Below, one piece after another: positions 25,573-34,752 of a stretch of 64,000 nt of DNA. The DNA is taken from positions 1-64,000 of the forward strand of contig NZ_FNWV01000008.1 in the NCBI RefSeq assembly GCF_900108555.1, in the 5' to 3' direction. Both the position numbers and the translations under genes were made by a program. The number at the start of each line of letters is the position of its first letter. Position 1 is the stretch's first letter. The notes under the pieces are model-generated. The model had not been told where the DNA came from and did not search any database. It saw only the letters and a list, made by a program, of their open reading frames with translations. The DNA is from Ruminococcus flavefaciens (lineage in GTDB: Bacteria; Bacillota; Clostridia; Oscillospirales; Ruminococcaceae).

Positions 25573-26568
25573 CTAAATGATGTAATTCTGAATGAGATTA
25601 AAGAAATATCCGACAAGGATAATTCCGACCGTACAGATAGCGATGAAAATGCCAAGCAGCTTAGGCTTTATTGCCTTTTTCAGCATTATCATTGACGGCA
25701 GTGACAGCGTAATAACGCCCATCAAAAAAGCGATAACTACGCCGAGATTTGCTCCTCTTGCGACAAGCGCTTCTGCAATGGGGATACAGCCGAAGATATC
25801 GGCATACATCGGTATTCCACATATCGTGGCAATGATAACACCGAACGGATTTCCAGCGCCAAGAACTTTAACGATCCATTCTGTCGGTATCCAGTTATGA
25901 ATAATAGCTCCGATACCAACACCGCCTATGATATATGGCAAGACTTTCTTTGCCGTTCCAGCAACTTTCTCCCAGGCGTATCTCATTCTATCGCGCTTTG
26001 TCAGCTCATTCTGCGGAGTATCAATGCTCCTTCCGTTACGGATAAACTCCTCCACCTGATCTTCAAGGTGCAGCTTTTCGATAAGCGTTCCGCCCGCGAC
26101 TGCAATTACAAGTCCCACTATCACATATATTACAGCGACCTTCCAGCCGAAAATGCTCATCAGCAGAACGAGCGAGCCTAAGTCAACCATTGGCGATGAT
26201 ATAAGAAACGAGAACGTCACTCCCAGCGGAAGTCCTGCACTTGTAAAGCCCATGAACAGCGGTATTGAGGAACAGGAGCAGAAAGGCGTGACAGTGCCGA
26301 GCAGAGCGGCAATGCAGTTGGCACCAATACCGTGAAACCTGCCAAGGATCTTCTTTGTTCTTTCAGGAGGGAAATAGCTCTGTATATAGGTTATCACGAA
26401 AATCAGAACGCCGAGCAGTACCGTGATTTTTATCGTATCATAGATGAAGAATTGCAGACTGCCGCCCAGTTTGCTTTCGGTATCAAGACCGCAGGCGTTC
26501 AGCAGTGAGCCGATAAGCCTGTTAAGCCATTTCATGCCGAATATCTCGTCTTGTATAAATTTCAGCAC
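25573..26568 (-). CDS. ArsP/DUF318-type permease
   Basis: 331 residues with about eight membrane helices. GTVTPFCSCSSIPLFMGF near residue 93 holds the conserved CSCSS of the DUF318 permeases (ArsP, SaoE-like), which move trivalent organoarsenicals or metals. CGIPMYADIFGCIPIAEALV is the second repeat. It starts at GTG, overlapping nothing, three bases after the C-GCAxxG gene. Substrate is inferred from family and ArsR control. Confidence 0.83.
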   Translation of the reverse strand: MLKFIQDEIFGMKWLNRLIGSLLNACGLDTESKLGGSLQFFIYDTIKITVLLGVLIFVITYIQSYFPPERTKKILGRFHGIGANCIAALLGTVTPFCSCSSIPLFMGFTSAGLPLGVTFSFLISSPMVDLGSLVLLMSIFGWKVAVIYVIVGLVIAVAGGTLIEKLHLEDQVEEFIRNGRSIDTPQNELTKRDRMRYAWEKVAGTAKKVLPYIIGGVGIGAIIHNWIPTEWIVKVLGAGNPFGVIIATICGIPMYADIFGCIPIAEALVARGANLGVVIAFLMGVITLSLPSMIMLKKAIKPKLLGIFIAICTVGIILVGYFFNLIQNYII

Positions 26569-26570
26569 GC

Positions 26571-27014
26571 TTAAGTTCCACCTTCCAACATTTCTGTCAG
26601 TATCTCTGCCGCCGTCCTTACCATTTCGGGACAGAGCATCCTGAACAGACCGTTTGACAGTGCAAAATTCTTACCCTCCTCAGTCCTGAGGTCACAGCCG
26701 AGAATATCACGACAGATATACGAGCCCTTGCGTTTCTCGAACTCGTCAAGGAACTTGACAGCCATAGTTCCGCTTTGGGCACGGCTTTCAGTGTCGTTAA
26801 GGTCGAACTGCCCATACTTCATACCGAGAACCATAAGAGCTCCTGTGCAAGCACCGCAGACCTCGCCCTTGCCCATTCCTCCGCCGAAGCAGGCACCGAT
26901 TTGAAGAGCCTGTTTTTCGGTAATGCCGAACTGCTCCGCAAACGCCGCAAATACCGCCTGCGAACACTTATAGCCATTCTCATAATACTGAACTGCTTTT
27001 GAAACAATATCCAT
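26571..27014 (-). CDS. C-GCAxxG-C-C family protein
   Basis: 147 residues from the ATG at 27014, with GGAGG eight bases upstream. The named motif is CGACTGALMVLG, plus C at positions in GYKCSQAVF and SYICRDILGC. The family resembles split-Soret type redox proteins and is often found in metal-handling operons. It is the first gene after the regulator. Confidence 0.83.
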   Translation of the reverse strand: MDIVSKAVQYYENGYKCSQAVFAAFAEQFGITEKQALQIGACFGGGMGKGEVCGACTGALMVLGMKYGQFDLNDTESRAQSGTMAVKFLDEFEKRKGSYICRDILGCDLRTEEGKNFALSNGLFRMLCPEMVRTAAEILTEMLEGGT

Positions 27015-27045
27015 TTTCATTTCCTCCAATTGTTATATTTAGATA

Positions 27046-27057
27046 TATCTATTTGAT
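27046..27057. promoter_or_regulatory. Palindrome upstream of the C-GCAxxG gene
   Basis: TAGATATATCTA between arsR and the C-GCAxxG gene, a possible second ArsR site. Confidence 0.35.
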
Positions 27058-27088
27058 GATACTATTTTAAGCCGTATAGTCATACGGC

Positions 27089-27397
27089 TTATTTATTACA
27101 GCAATTACACTCGTTTTCAGTCACTGCCGTGATCTCTTTCAGGCAGTCCACAGCGACTTTTACGCCCTCTGCTGAAATAGAGTAGTGCATCCACTTGCCC
27201 TCTTTTCTGCCGACCACAAGACCGCTGTCGCAGAGCACCTTCATATGGTGAGAGAGTGTCGGTTGACTCAGGTGAAGCTCCTCAAGGAGATGACAGGCGC
27301 ATAGCTCGCCGTTTTGCAGGATTTTGAATATCTGCACTCTGTTTTCATCACACAGGGCTTTGAATATTACCGTGATCTGTTTGTTTGATAACTCCAC
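27089..27397 (-). CDS. ArsR family metal/metalloid-responsive repressor
   Basis: 102 residues from a GTG. The HTH (LSQPTLSHHMKVLCDSGLV) is preceded by ELCACHLLE, the ELCVCDL-type CxC site of As/Sb sensors. A CNCCNK tail adds more thiols. It heads the C-GCAxxG, permease and thioredoxin genes and should repress them until metalloid binds. Confidence 0.88.
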   Translation of the reverse strand: MELSNKQITVIFKALCDENRVQIFKILQNGELCACHLLEELHLSQPTLSHHMKVLCDSGLVVGRKEGKWMHYSISAEGVKVAVDCLKEITAVTENECNCCNK

Positions 27398-27426
27398 GTC
27401 CTCACCTCATATCGAAGATTTTCTAT

Positions 27427-27465
27427 ATTATATCATACACATAGAAAAATGTCAATATGTTTTTC
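27427..27465 (-). promoter_or_regulatory. arsR promoter with inverted repeat
   Basis: Minus strand TTGACA (27455-27450), 17 bp, TATAAT (27432-27427). AGAAAAA and TTTTTCT arms (27443-27467) flank the -35, a likely ArsR operator. Confidence 0.6.
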
Positions 27466-27474
27466 TAAATTCTA

Positions 27475-28041
27475 TTATAATCCCAATCCGTACCCTGCAC
27501 CTACACCTATTACCGCAGACAGAATAATGATCTTGATTGGGTGTACCTTTTTGAACGCAAGCACGGTGGTAACGGCGAATAAACCGAGGAATATCCAAAA
27601 GCCCGCTGAAGAAAAAGCCGATACGCTGATACCTGACAGAAAGAATACCGTCCTCGCAACGGATATGAATGCGGCTCCTATCATTCCGACAACGGCAGGC
27701 TTCAAGCCCGACATGATACCGCCCACCGCTTTGCTTTTCTTGTACTTTTCAAAGCACTTTGCGATGATAAGTATGATGATAAAGGACGGCAAAACTATAC
27801 CGAGGGTAGCTATTATCGCCCCTAAAATTCCGCCTGTCCTGATACCTACAAAGGTCGCCATATTGACTGCAAGCGGTCCCGGTGTGCTTTCGCTCAGCGC
27901 GACGAAATCCACAAGCTCCTCCTGCGTCAGCCAGCCGTGACGTTCTGCTTCCGCCTGTATCATAGCGATCATTGCATATCCGCCGCCAAAGGTGAACGCA
28001 CCTATTTTCAGAAAGGCAAGAAACAACTCAATCAGTGCCAT
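27475..28041 (-). CDS. Chromate transporter, second half-size subunit
   Basis: 188 residues, one CHR domain with about six helices. Signature segments are KIGAFTFGGGYAMIAMIQ and SESTPGPLAVNMATFVG. Short CHR proteins come in pairs that form one transporter of opposite topology. Its start overlaps the end of the partner by 14 bases. Confidence 0.87.
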   Translation of the reverse strand: MALIELFLAFLKIGAFTFGGGYAMIAMIQAEAERHGWLTQEELVDFVALSESTPGPLAVNMATFVGIRTGGILGAIIATLGIVLPSFIIILIIAKCFEKYKKSKAVGGIMSGLKPAVVGMIGAAFISVARTVFFLSGISVSAFSSAGFWIFLGLFAVTTVLAFKKVHPIKIIILSAVIGVGAGYGLGL

Positions 28042-28591
28042 TGCTCTGCTCCTTTCTGTTCAGAAGCGACCACAGCAGCCCGAACAATCCACATCCGATG
28101 ATGACAAATACAGCATCTATTTTCAGAAAAGCAGTCAGAACAAGTGAAAGTCCCATTATCACGTAAGAAAATGGTTTCTTTTTCTTTTTCACTGAATTGA
28201 ACATCATCCACAGGGCTTTCAGTATCAGTGCAAGTACAGCTGCCCTGATACCCATAAAAGCATAGTGGACGGCTTTTATGCTCTGAAACTGCGTCAATAT
28301 CAGGGATATAAGCGAGATTATAAGAAACGAGGGCAGAACAACACCGAGTGTTGCCATACAAGCCCCAAGAAAGCCCGACGTCTTATATCCTACAAAGGTT
28401 GCGGCATTGATAGCGATCGGTCCGGGCGTTGACTCAGAGATCGCAACAATATCGGTGATGTCTTTTTCATTCAGCCATTTTTTGTTTTCGCAAACTTCCT
28501 TCTGTATCAGCGGTATCATCGCATAACCGCCGCCAAAGGTAAAAGTCCCGATCTTCATAAAGGTCAGGAACAGATCAAGATTCTTATTCAT
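28028..28591 (-). CDS. Chromate transporter, first half-size subunit
   Basis: 187 residues, one CHR domain (KIGTFTFGGGYAMIPLIQ; SESTPGPIAINAATFVGYKT). It pairs with the overlapping downstream gene. It is divergent from the DUF134-NifX gene. A third, broken chromate transporter lies at 5862. Confidence 0.87.
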   Translation of the reverse strand: MNKNLDLFLTFMKIGTFTFGGGYAMIPLIQKEVCENKKWLNEKDITDIVAISESTPGPIAINAATFVGYKTSGFLGACMATLGVVLPSFLIISLISLILTQFQSIKAVHYAFMGIRAAVLALILKALWMMFNSVKKKKKPFSYVIMGLSLVLTAFLKIDAVFVIIGCGLFGLLWSLLNRKEQSNGTD

Positions 28592-28664
28592 TGTATCACT
28601 CCTACAAAGAAATTATACCAAATGAAGCAATATCCGTCAATATCCGAAAACGACAAGAATATAC

Positions 28665-28706
28665 TTGACATAAGTCAATAAATATGTTATAATTGACATA
28701 AGTCAG
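28665..28706 (+). promoter_or_regulatory. Promoter with duplicated operator before the DUF134-NifX gene
   Basis: TTGACA (28665), 17 bp, TATAAT (28688). The 13-mer TTGACATAAGTCA occurs twice, once covering the -35 (28665) and once directly after the -10 (28693). Each is palindromic (TTGAC-ATAA-GTCAA in the first). Confidence 0.72.
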
Positions 28707-28721
28707 AAAGGAGATGCTATT

Positions 28722-29453
28722 ATGCCAAGACCTCAGAAATCACGCCGTATCTGCTGTTATCCCGATTACTGGAGCTTTGCACCCGATCAGGATACAGCAA
28801 ACGATACGGTCGTTATGTCGCTTGATGAGTTTGAAACGATACGTCTGATCGATTATCAGTCAAAGACGCAGGAACAATGCGCTCAGGAGATGAACGTGGC
28901 GAGGACAACTGTCACGGCTATCTATGATACCGCAAGAAAAAAACTTGCTCAGGCTTTGGTCGAGGGCAGACGCATCATCATTTCAGGCGGAAATTATACT
29001 CTTGATAACACGATCTCGGAGGAGATCGCACGGAAAGGAAGCAGTATTATGAGAATCGCAGTAACCTATGAAAACGGACAGATCTTTCAGCATTTCGGCA
29101 GAACAGAGCAGTTCAAGCTGTACGATGTTGCCGACGGAAAGATAATCAACGAGCAGATAGTAGGAACAATGGGTGCAGGACACGGTGCGCTTGCAGGATT
29201 TCTGAAGAACGCTCAGGCTGACGTTCTGATCTGCGGAGGTATCGGCGGCGGAGCTCAGATGGCTATGCAGGAGGCTGGTATCGCTCTCTACGGCGGCAAT
29301 ATGGGAAGCGCTGACGAAGCTGTAAAGGCATTCCTTGCACAGACACTTGTTCAGAACGAGAACCCTACCTGTGATCATCACGATCACGAACACGGCGAAG
29401 GTCATTCCTGCGGAGATCATGGCTGCGGAACTCACAGCTGTGGTAACCACTGA
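28722..29453 (+). CDS. DUF134 HTH fused to NifX/NifB-type cofactor-binding domain
   Basis: 243 residues. Residues 1-95 are a DUF134 HTH domain (PRPQKSRRICCYPDYWSF, QCAQEMNVARTTVTAIYD). Residues 110-215 are a NifX/NafY-like domain (GRTEQFKLYDV, ICGGIGGGAQMAMQEAG). The tail is rich in His and Cys (CDHHDHEHGEGHSCGDHGCG), a likely metal-binding end. It is coupled by TGATG overlap to an MBL hydrolase. The protein probably senses a metal or Fe-S precursor and binds the duplicated site in its own promoter. Confidence 0.83.
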   Translation: MPRPQKSRRICCYPDYWSFAPDQDTANDTVVMSLDEFETIRLIDYQSKTQEQCAQEMNVARTTVTAIYDTARKKLAQALVEGRRIIISGGNYTLDNTISEEIARKGSSIMRIAVTYENGQIFQHFGRTEQFKLYDVADGKIINEQIVGTMGAGHGALAGFLKNAQADVLICGGIGGGAQMAMQEAGIALYGGNMGSADEAVKAFLAQTLVQNENPTCDHHDHEHGEGHSCGDHGCGTHSCGNH

Positions 29454-30295
29454 TGAAAATCGTGACCCTTGTTGAGAATACCTGCGGACATGAGGCGTGT
29501 ATAGCGGAGCATGGGCTTTCTCTATATATTGAGACTGAGAAGCACAAGCTGCTGCTTGACACTGGGCAGACCGACGCAGTTGTGAAGAATGCAGAAGTCC
29601 TCGGTATAGAACTGTCCGCGGTGGATACGGTGGTGCTCAGCCACGGTCACTACGACCATTCCGGTGGTATTCTGCCGTTCTCGCAAATAAACCACACCGC
29701 TCAGATAATCATGCAGAGTAAAGCTGCCGAGCCTCACTACAACGGCGAACGCTATATCGGTATCGACAGGTCTATTCTTGACCTTCCGAATGTGCGGCTT
29801 ATTGACGGAGATGTTCGGCTTGACGACGAACTGTTCCTGTTCAGCGGTATCACAGGCAGGCGGTGCTATCCGCAGGGCAACCACAAGCTGTCACGTATGG
29901 AGAACGGTGAAAAAGTCCCAGATGATTTCGCACATGAGCAGTGCCTTGTAATAACGCAGAACGGCAAGTACTGGCTGCTTTCGGGCTGTTCTCATAACGG
30001 TATTCTCAATATTCTTGACCGATACAGGGAGATATTCGGAAATGCTCCCGACTGCGTTATCACAGGATTCCACATGATGAAAAAGGACGGCGAGCACACC
30101 GAAGAAGAAAAAGCGGTCATCATTCAGACAGCACAGGAACTCGCAAAGATGAATACCGTATTTTACAGCGGTCACTGCACGGGTATCCCAGCATTTGAAC
30201 TGATGAAAGAGATAATGGGTGATAAGCTCATTGCTCTGCACAGCGGTGAGCAATTGATGCATGATGAGAGCGTTATTCTCAATAACGAAAATTGA
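29453..30295 (+). CDS. MBL-fold metallo-hydrolase
   Basis: 280 residues. The metallo-beta-lactamase motif SHGHYDHSGG near residue 63, with further His ligands in GCSHNGI and GHCTG, matches the archaeal-type MBL family often labelled dihydropterin phosphate synthase-like. Its ATG overlaps the stop of the NifX-like gene. This pairing recurs in anaerobes. The substrate is unknown. Confidence 0.85.
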   Translation: MKIVTLVENTCGHEACIAEHGLSLYIETEKHKLLLDTGQTDAVVKNAEVLGIELSAVDTVVLSHGHYDHSGGILPFSQINHTAQIIMQSKAAEPHYNGERYIGIDRSILDLPNVRLIDGDVRLDDELFLFSGITGRRCYPQGNHKLSRMENGEKVPDDFAHEQCLVITQNGKYWLLSGCSHNGILNILDRYREIFGNAPDCVITGFHMMKKDGEHTEEEKAVIIQTAQELAKMNTVFYSGHCTGIPAFELMKEIMGDKLIALHSGEQLMHDESVILNNEN

Positions 30296-30299
30296 ATTG

Positions 30300-30344
30300 A
30301 TCCCGAAAAATGAACAAATATGTTCATTTTTCGGGATTTTCTTA
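30300..30344 (+). terminator. Strong terminator after the MBL gene
   Basis: Perfect 16-bp arms (ATCCCGAAAAATGAAC) around AAATAT, then TTTTCTT. Confidence 0.85.
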
Positions 30345-30480
30345 TGCTGTTTATGCTTATATGCTTGAATTTGTAGTACATACTTGAAAAAAAACACTTT
30401 AATCCAAATTGCTTAAAATCAGACAGAAAATTCTGGAATATCCTATAATCGAACAAAAGTGTTCATTCAAACGATCAGTG

Positions 30481-31601
30481 TTAATCACGATGATCAGTGA
30501 AATATCGTGCTTCTTTTTGATCAGGTGTGCAATTTATATTTGCTGAGTGAGGCCTGTCGTGATTATAAAATCTTATATACTCGTCTACAGATCTTCTGAA
30601 ATGCTTCTCGGAAGTATAATCTCTGCGGTACAGCTCTTCGGTTTTCATATTTTTAAAAAACGATTCACAGACTGAATTATCATAAGGAATGCCTGCTTTT
30701 GAGAATGATTGAATAATGTTTAATTCACTAAGGTAGTTCGTAAACGAGTTTGAGATATAATTACTGCCATTATCAGAGTGTAAAATCAAGCTCTCTTGAG
30801 GAACACGTTCTGCATAAGCATCTCGGACTGTTCTTTTTGTAAGTGAAGAATTATTATTGAGCGATATATTATAACCTACAACTTTACGAGCGAACAAATC
30901 AATTATAACGCATATATAATAGCGCTTATTTTTAAACTTGAAATAAGTAACATCACTTGCCCAAACTTCATTTGGCTTGGTAACTTTAAACTTTTGTTTG
31001 ATTATGTTTTCTCTCATCCTTTGCATATACATCTTTTTGGCACCGCCTCTTATGCTGAACATACCGTTTTCATGCATAATGCGAGCAACTAATCTGTCTG
31101 AAACTGTATATCCTTTGTTATTCGATACTGCAGCAACTTTTCCTGCACCATATCTATAATCACTGTCAGAATAGATTTGTTCGAGCAACGGAAGAAGCTC
31201 TTTCCGATTTTGTGCAGCTTTTGTATTTCCGTGTTTACCACGGAGAATATAATTATAAAAAGTTCCGCGAGGTACATTGAATGCTTCACATATTAGGTGT
31301 ACGTTTTTCCCTTTTTCATTAAGCTGTTCTAAATACGGAAGTATTTCAGAGTGTGACAGGTCTTTTATAAATGGTGATTCTTGAAGCAATTGTATTATCC
31401 TTTCAAGCTTTTCACATTTTTGACTGAGCTTTCTGAATCCGCCAATATTCACCTTTAAATTCTTTTTTACTTTGTATTTCTTGATCCAGTTATATATTGA
31501 GCATCTTGAAATTCCATATTCATTTGCAAGAGAAGTGACACTCTCACCTGATATACAACGCTGAACAAGTCTTTCTTCTCTTCTTTTGATAATCGTTTCA
31601 T
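30481..31601 (-). mobile_element. IS3 family transposase, frame broken near its start
   Basis: The start ATG at 31601 (MKRLSKEEKK) is out of frame with the main reading frame, which continues RLVQRCISGESVTSLANEYG. One missing A in the run near 31577 would join them into a 373-residue protein. It has an N-terminal HTH, then an rve integrase core with the D-D-E signature (VWASDVTYF, HSDNGSNY, SVCESFFKNMKTEEL). The integrase part is intact. Clear terminal repeats or target duplications were not found. Confidence 0.83.
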
Positions 31602-31806
31602 GATTATTACTCCTATGCTTTTATTCCGCATTTTGTCGGTGTGAATATTATAGTTGATAAATTGGAATACGTCAACATTATTTGAGTTGAAAAGCAGATT
31701 GCCTTGCTTTTATATTTGATCTGTTGTATAATAAAATATGAAATATATCAGATCGGAGCAATAATTTATCATCATTACGACCGATAATGTTCAATAAGGA
31801 GCAAAT

Positions 31807-33429
31807 ATGGACTGGAAGGAACTGTTTGAAAAAAGGATACTTGAAAGAGGATACGACTACTATCGCAGCAATAAAGTTGAGATAACAACTATTTCGTCTG
31901 ATGAGATCGGCGCAGTTGTTTCAGGTACAGATGACTATGAAGTAAATATATATTATTCCGGCAATGAGATAGATGATATGTTTTGCGATTGTCCATATGC
32001 TGTGGACGGAAAAAACTGCAAGCATATGGCGGCAGTATTATACATGGCTGAAGGTCTGAAAGAGATGTCGGGATCGACTGTAACTGATATGGAAGGTCTG
32101 CTCAATAGTACAGATGCGGAGCTGATAAAGAAATTTCTTATAAATGCAATGAAATTCGATACAGCTCTTAAAGATAGATTTGTTCGTTTTATCAGTGCTG
32201 AAAACGGAAATATCAATATAGATGATTACAAAACTCGCCTTTCAATACTTGTTAAGAACTACTCAGATAAGAGCGGTTTTATAAACTGGAAAAATGCAAG
32301 TCCATTTATCGGCGATGCTGTTGCACTTCTGGAAGAGTGTACTGAAAATCTGATCAAATGGAAACGATTCGTTGATGCGTTTGAAATATCAAGCTATTAT
32401 AATGATGAAATAATGATAACAGCTATTGATGATGACGGAGATATCAGTTACTTTCAGAGTGAATGCTTCAAGATCCTTGAAGCTATAGCTGTGGCTTCGG
32501 ATCTAAATACAAAGCGGCGTTTATTCAATATGGCTTTCCAAAAGCTTGACACACGTTTCAGCTATTTCAGTGAAATATACTTTCTTTTTATTCGGAACTG
32601 CTTTGATGAAGATGAATTTCTTGAAAAAATGCTTGATTATTCTGATAAAGTTATTTTAAAGAAGAACATTGATGATTATGAATTGGAGGAGTGGATAGTT
32701 TATCATATAGAGCTTATGGGAAAGCTTGACTACTCCTTTGAAGATATTGAATTTTTCTGTAAAAGATATTGGAAATACAACGATGTCCGCGAGTATCTTG
32801 CAGATAAGTATTTAGCAAACGGAGATACTGAAAAAGCAGTAGCTGTTCTTAAGGAATCACTTGAAATTAAAAAGGGCAGTATTAATGCTTTTGAAGCACT
32901 TCACAGCAAACTTAAAGACATTTATAAACAGATCGGAGATAAAAGGAACTATGTCAAAGAACTGTGGATCATTCTTACAAAATGCAGCAATACAGACTTG
33001 AATTATTACCTTGAATACAAATCTCTTTTTGCCGATGATGAATGGAAAGAGAACAGGGAAAAACTGTTTTCTTCGATGAAATATAAGGCAATGCTTCCTG
33101 AATACTTTATTGAAGAAGGATTGATCGACAGGCTTGCAGACTATGTTTTTGAAAATAATAATATATATTTGATAGAAAAATATGAATCTCTTCTTGTTGA
33201 TGACTATTCGGAATTGGTTCTTGGCGCATATGCAAATGAGCTTAATAAAGCCGCGGAGCGTACTGCTGATCGTCCGACTTATAAATGCTGGGCGGATAAG
33301 CTCAGGCATATGAAAAATATAAATAACGGAGAGAAAGCTGTGAATGAAATCATCGAAAGGTGGCGAGAGCTTTATTGCAATCGCCGCGCTATGATGCAGG
33401 AGATAAATATGGTTGCAGATGAACTATAG
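31807..33429 (+). CDS. SWIM zinc-finger protein
   Basis: 540 residues. The SWIM motif CDCPYAVDGKNCKH (residues 59-72, CxCx8CxH) sits near the N-terminus. The rest is helical with TPR-like repeats (YLANGDTEKAVAVLKESLEI). SWIM proteins bind nucleic acids or proteins, often beside SNF2 helicases, but none is next to it here. Start follows AAGGAG. Confidence 0.8.
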   Translation: MDWKELFEKRILERGYDYYRSNKVEITTISSDEIGAVVSGTDDYEVNIYYSGNEIDDMFCDCPYAVDGKNCKHMAAVLYMAEGLKEMSGSTVTDMEGLLNSTDAELIKKFLINAMKFDTALKDRFVRFISAENGNINIDDYKTRLSILVKNYSDKSGFINWKNASPFIGDAVALLEECTENLIKWKRFVDAFEISSYYNDEIMITAIDDDGDISYFQSECFKILEAIAVASDLNTKRRLFNMAFQKLDTRFSYFSEIYFLFIRNCFDEDEFLEKMLDYSDKVILKKNIDDYELEEWIVYHIELMGKLDYSFEDIEFFCKRYWKYNDVREYLADKYLANGDTEKAVAVLKESLEIKKGSINAFEALHSKLKDIYKQIGDKRNYVKELWIILTKCSNTDLNYYLEYKSLFADDEWKENREKLFSSMKYKAMLPEYFIEEGLIDRLADYVFENNNIYLIEKYESLLVDDYSELVLGAYANELNKAAERTADRPTYKCWADKLRHMKNINNGEKAVNEIIERWRELYCNRRAMMQEINMVADEL

Positions 33430-33513
33430 ACGTTTTCTGACGGAGAATAGTCATTTGTCATATGTCATACATTTTGTATAGGTGACACAAATCTTAATTC
33501 GGCGTTTGCCGCG

Positions 33514-33550
33514 TAGTTCCGCCTTTTGCGAGAGGCGGAACTATTTGTTT
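33514..33550 (+). terminator. Hairpin terminator
   Basis: TAGTTCCGCC and GGCGGAACTA around TTTTGCGAGA, then TTTGTTT. Confidence 0.75.
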
Positions 33551-33613
33551 ATTATGACGAATCACCATTTTTCAGCCCTGAAATTCTGCGTTTATTACAC
33601 CTGAAGTGTATTG

Positions 33614-33750
33614 AAATCTGCCGTTTTCTGCGAGAAAACGGCGAGACAATATAGGAGGACAAATATAAGCCCTATTTCCGTGAGAAGTGCAATTCTTGCG
33701 GTATGCGCCCGACTTGTAACGGGTGCAGTAATTGCGGAAAGTGTGAGACA
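33614..33750 (+). other. Gap with hairpin, ribosome site and Cys-rich frame
   Basis: A perfect hairpin GCCGTTTTC-TGC-GAGAAAACGGC is followed by TAGGAGG, but no ATG stands at the right distance (an ATA does). One frame reads KCNSCGMRPTCNGCSNCGKC and stops, rich in Cys. No gene can be supported. It may be a dead gene start. Confidence 0.25.
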
Positions 33751-33789
33751 TAAAATAGTGTTGAATGAAACTTTGTGCAAAAACACCAT

Positions 33790-33874
33790 TTGAAAAAGCC
33801 TGAAAAGTGTGATATAATATATGTATAACGAGTAGCAATTCTGCGTAAGTCCAGTTATTGCTGCTCGTTTTTTT
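33790..33874 (+). promoter_or_regulatory. Promoter and structured RNA leader, copy 1
   Basis: TTGAAA (33790), 17 bp, TATAAT (33813). The transcript should begin about at 33825, directly before a hairpin: outer stem ACGAGTAGCAAT/ATTGCTGCTCGT, inner stem CTG/CAG, apical loop CGTAAGTC, then seven T. A second copy at 34424 keeps the loop and changes both stems in a compensating way. Confidence 0.7.
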
Positions 33875-33892
33875 ATTTTGCGAGGTGATAAT

Positions 33893-34390
33893 ATGTATAA
33901 CATTGGCGATGTTGTGATGTATGGCACATTCGGGATATGTAAGATAGCTTCGATAGAAAAGCGTGACTTTATGGGCGAGGAAAATGATTATTATATCCTT
34001 CGCCATGTTTATAATGAAAAAAATACATTCTATGTGCCTGTTGACAACGAACTGGCAGTCAGCAGACTTCATAAGGTGTGTTCCAAAGCAGATGTAGACG
34101 AACTTATCGGACACATGAACGCTGAAGCTCCTATATGGATAGATAACGAAATAAAGCGCAAAGAAGAATACAGCCGTATCATCAAGGAAGGCAATAAACA
34201 TGAGATCATAAGGCTGATAAAAACTCTGTATCTTCGCCGTAAGGAGCTTTACGCTGAGAAGAAAAAGCTCCGTTCCTCTGATGGAAGCTATCTTACTCTT
34301 GCAGAGAATATGCTCTATGAGGAATTCGCATACGCTCTCGATATTGACAGGAGCGAGGTCGTTGACTATATCGAAAAGCACATAGCCTGA
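33893..34390 (+). CDS. CarD/CdnL-type RNA polymerase-binding regulator
   Basis: 165 residues from the ATG at 33893, behind GCGAGG. The N-terminal Tudor-like domain (MYNIGDVVMYGTFGICKI, then YYILRHVY and FYVPVD) is the CarD/Mfd RNAP-interaction domain. A helical C-terminal part follows (AENMLYEEFAYALDI). CarD proteins bind the polymerase beta subunit and stabilise open complexes. A hairpin leader with a T-run precedes it, so it may control its own expression. Confidence 0.85.
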   Translation: MYNIGDVVMYGTFGICKIASIEKRDFMGEENDYYILRHVYNEKNTFYVPVDNELAVSRLHKVCSKADVDELIGHMNAEAPIWIDNEIKRKEEYSRIIKEGNKHEIIRLIKTLYLRRKELYAEKKKLRSSDGSYLTLAENMLYEEFAYALDIDRSEVVDYIEKHIA

Positions 34391-34408
34391 TTTATATGAA
34401 AAATTTGA

Positions 34409-34466
34409 TATTATTAGTACATAACGAGCAGCATTCCGCGTAAGTCCGGTTATTGCTGCTCGTTTT
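34409..34466 (+). promoter_or_regulatory. Structured RNA leader, copy 2
   Basis: Candidate -10 TATTAT (34409). Hairpin ACGAGCAGCA/TGCTGCTCGT with inner stem CCG/CGG and apical loop CGTAAGTC identical to copy 1, ending in TTTT. It stands before the small gene at 34492 and may also terminate the carD-like transcript. Confidence 0.68.
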
Positions 34467-34491
34467 AATATTTTTATGGAGGTATATCAAA

Positions 34492-34731
34492 ATGAAAAGA
34501 ATCAAAGAAGCGTGTATCTGCCAGACACTTCACTTCATGCTCAAGGAGGATTTCGGTCACGACTATGCTGTCAGAGCTGTAAAGGAAGAAGTTGAGAAGT
34601 ACAAAGCCAGTCTTGACAAGACCAGAACAAAATACAAGATAATCGAGGAGACCGAACAGGCCGACGGCTCGATCATCATAAAGATAAAGAAGCAGTACAA
34701 TACTTCTCCTGTCGGCTCTTATCTCGACTAA
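34492..34731 (+). CDS. Conserved small protein, unknown function
   Basis: 79 residues from MKRIKEACICQTLHFML, with GGAGGTATATCAAA before the ATG. The protein looks helical then beta, with EEVEKYKASLDK followed by ADGSIIIKIKKQY. I recognise no family. It shares its leader RNA with the CarD-like gene, so the two are probably regulated alike. Confidence 0.6.
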   Translation: MKRIKEACICQTLHFMLKEDFGHDYAVRAVKEEVEKYKASLDKTRTKYKIIEETEQADGSIIIKIKKQYNTSPVGSYLD

Positions 34732-34752
34732 TACAACTTAATATCATCAAAA

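Noticed and set aside
33655..33793. MgtC-like start (ISPISVRSAILAV)
   Set aside because: Lacks the conserved Gly pair and an ATG; similarity too weak.
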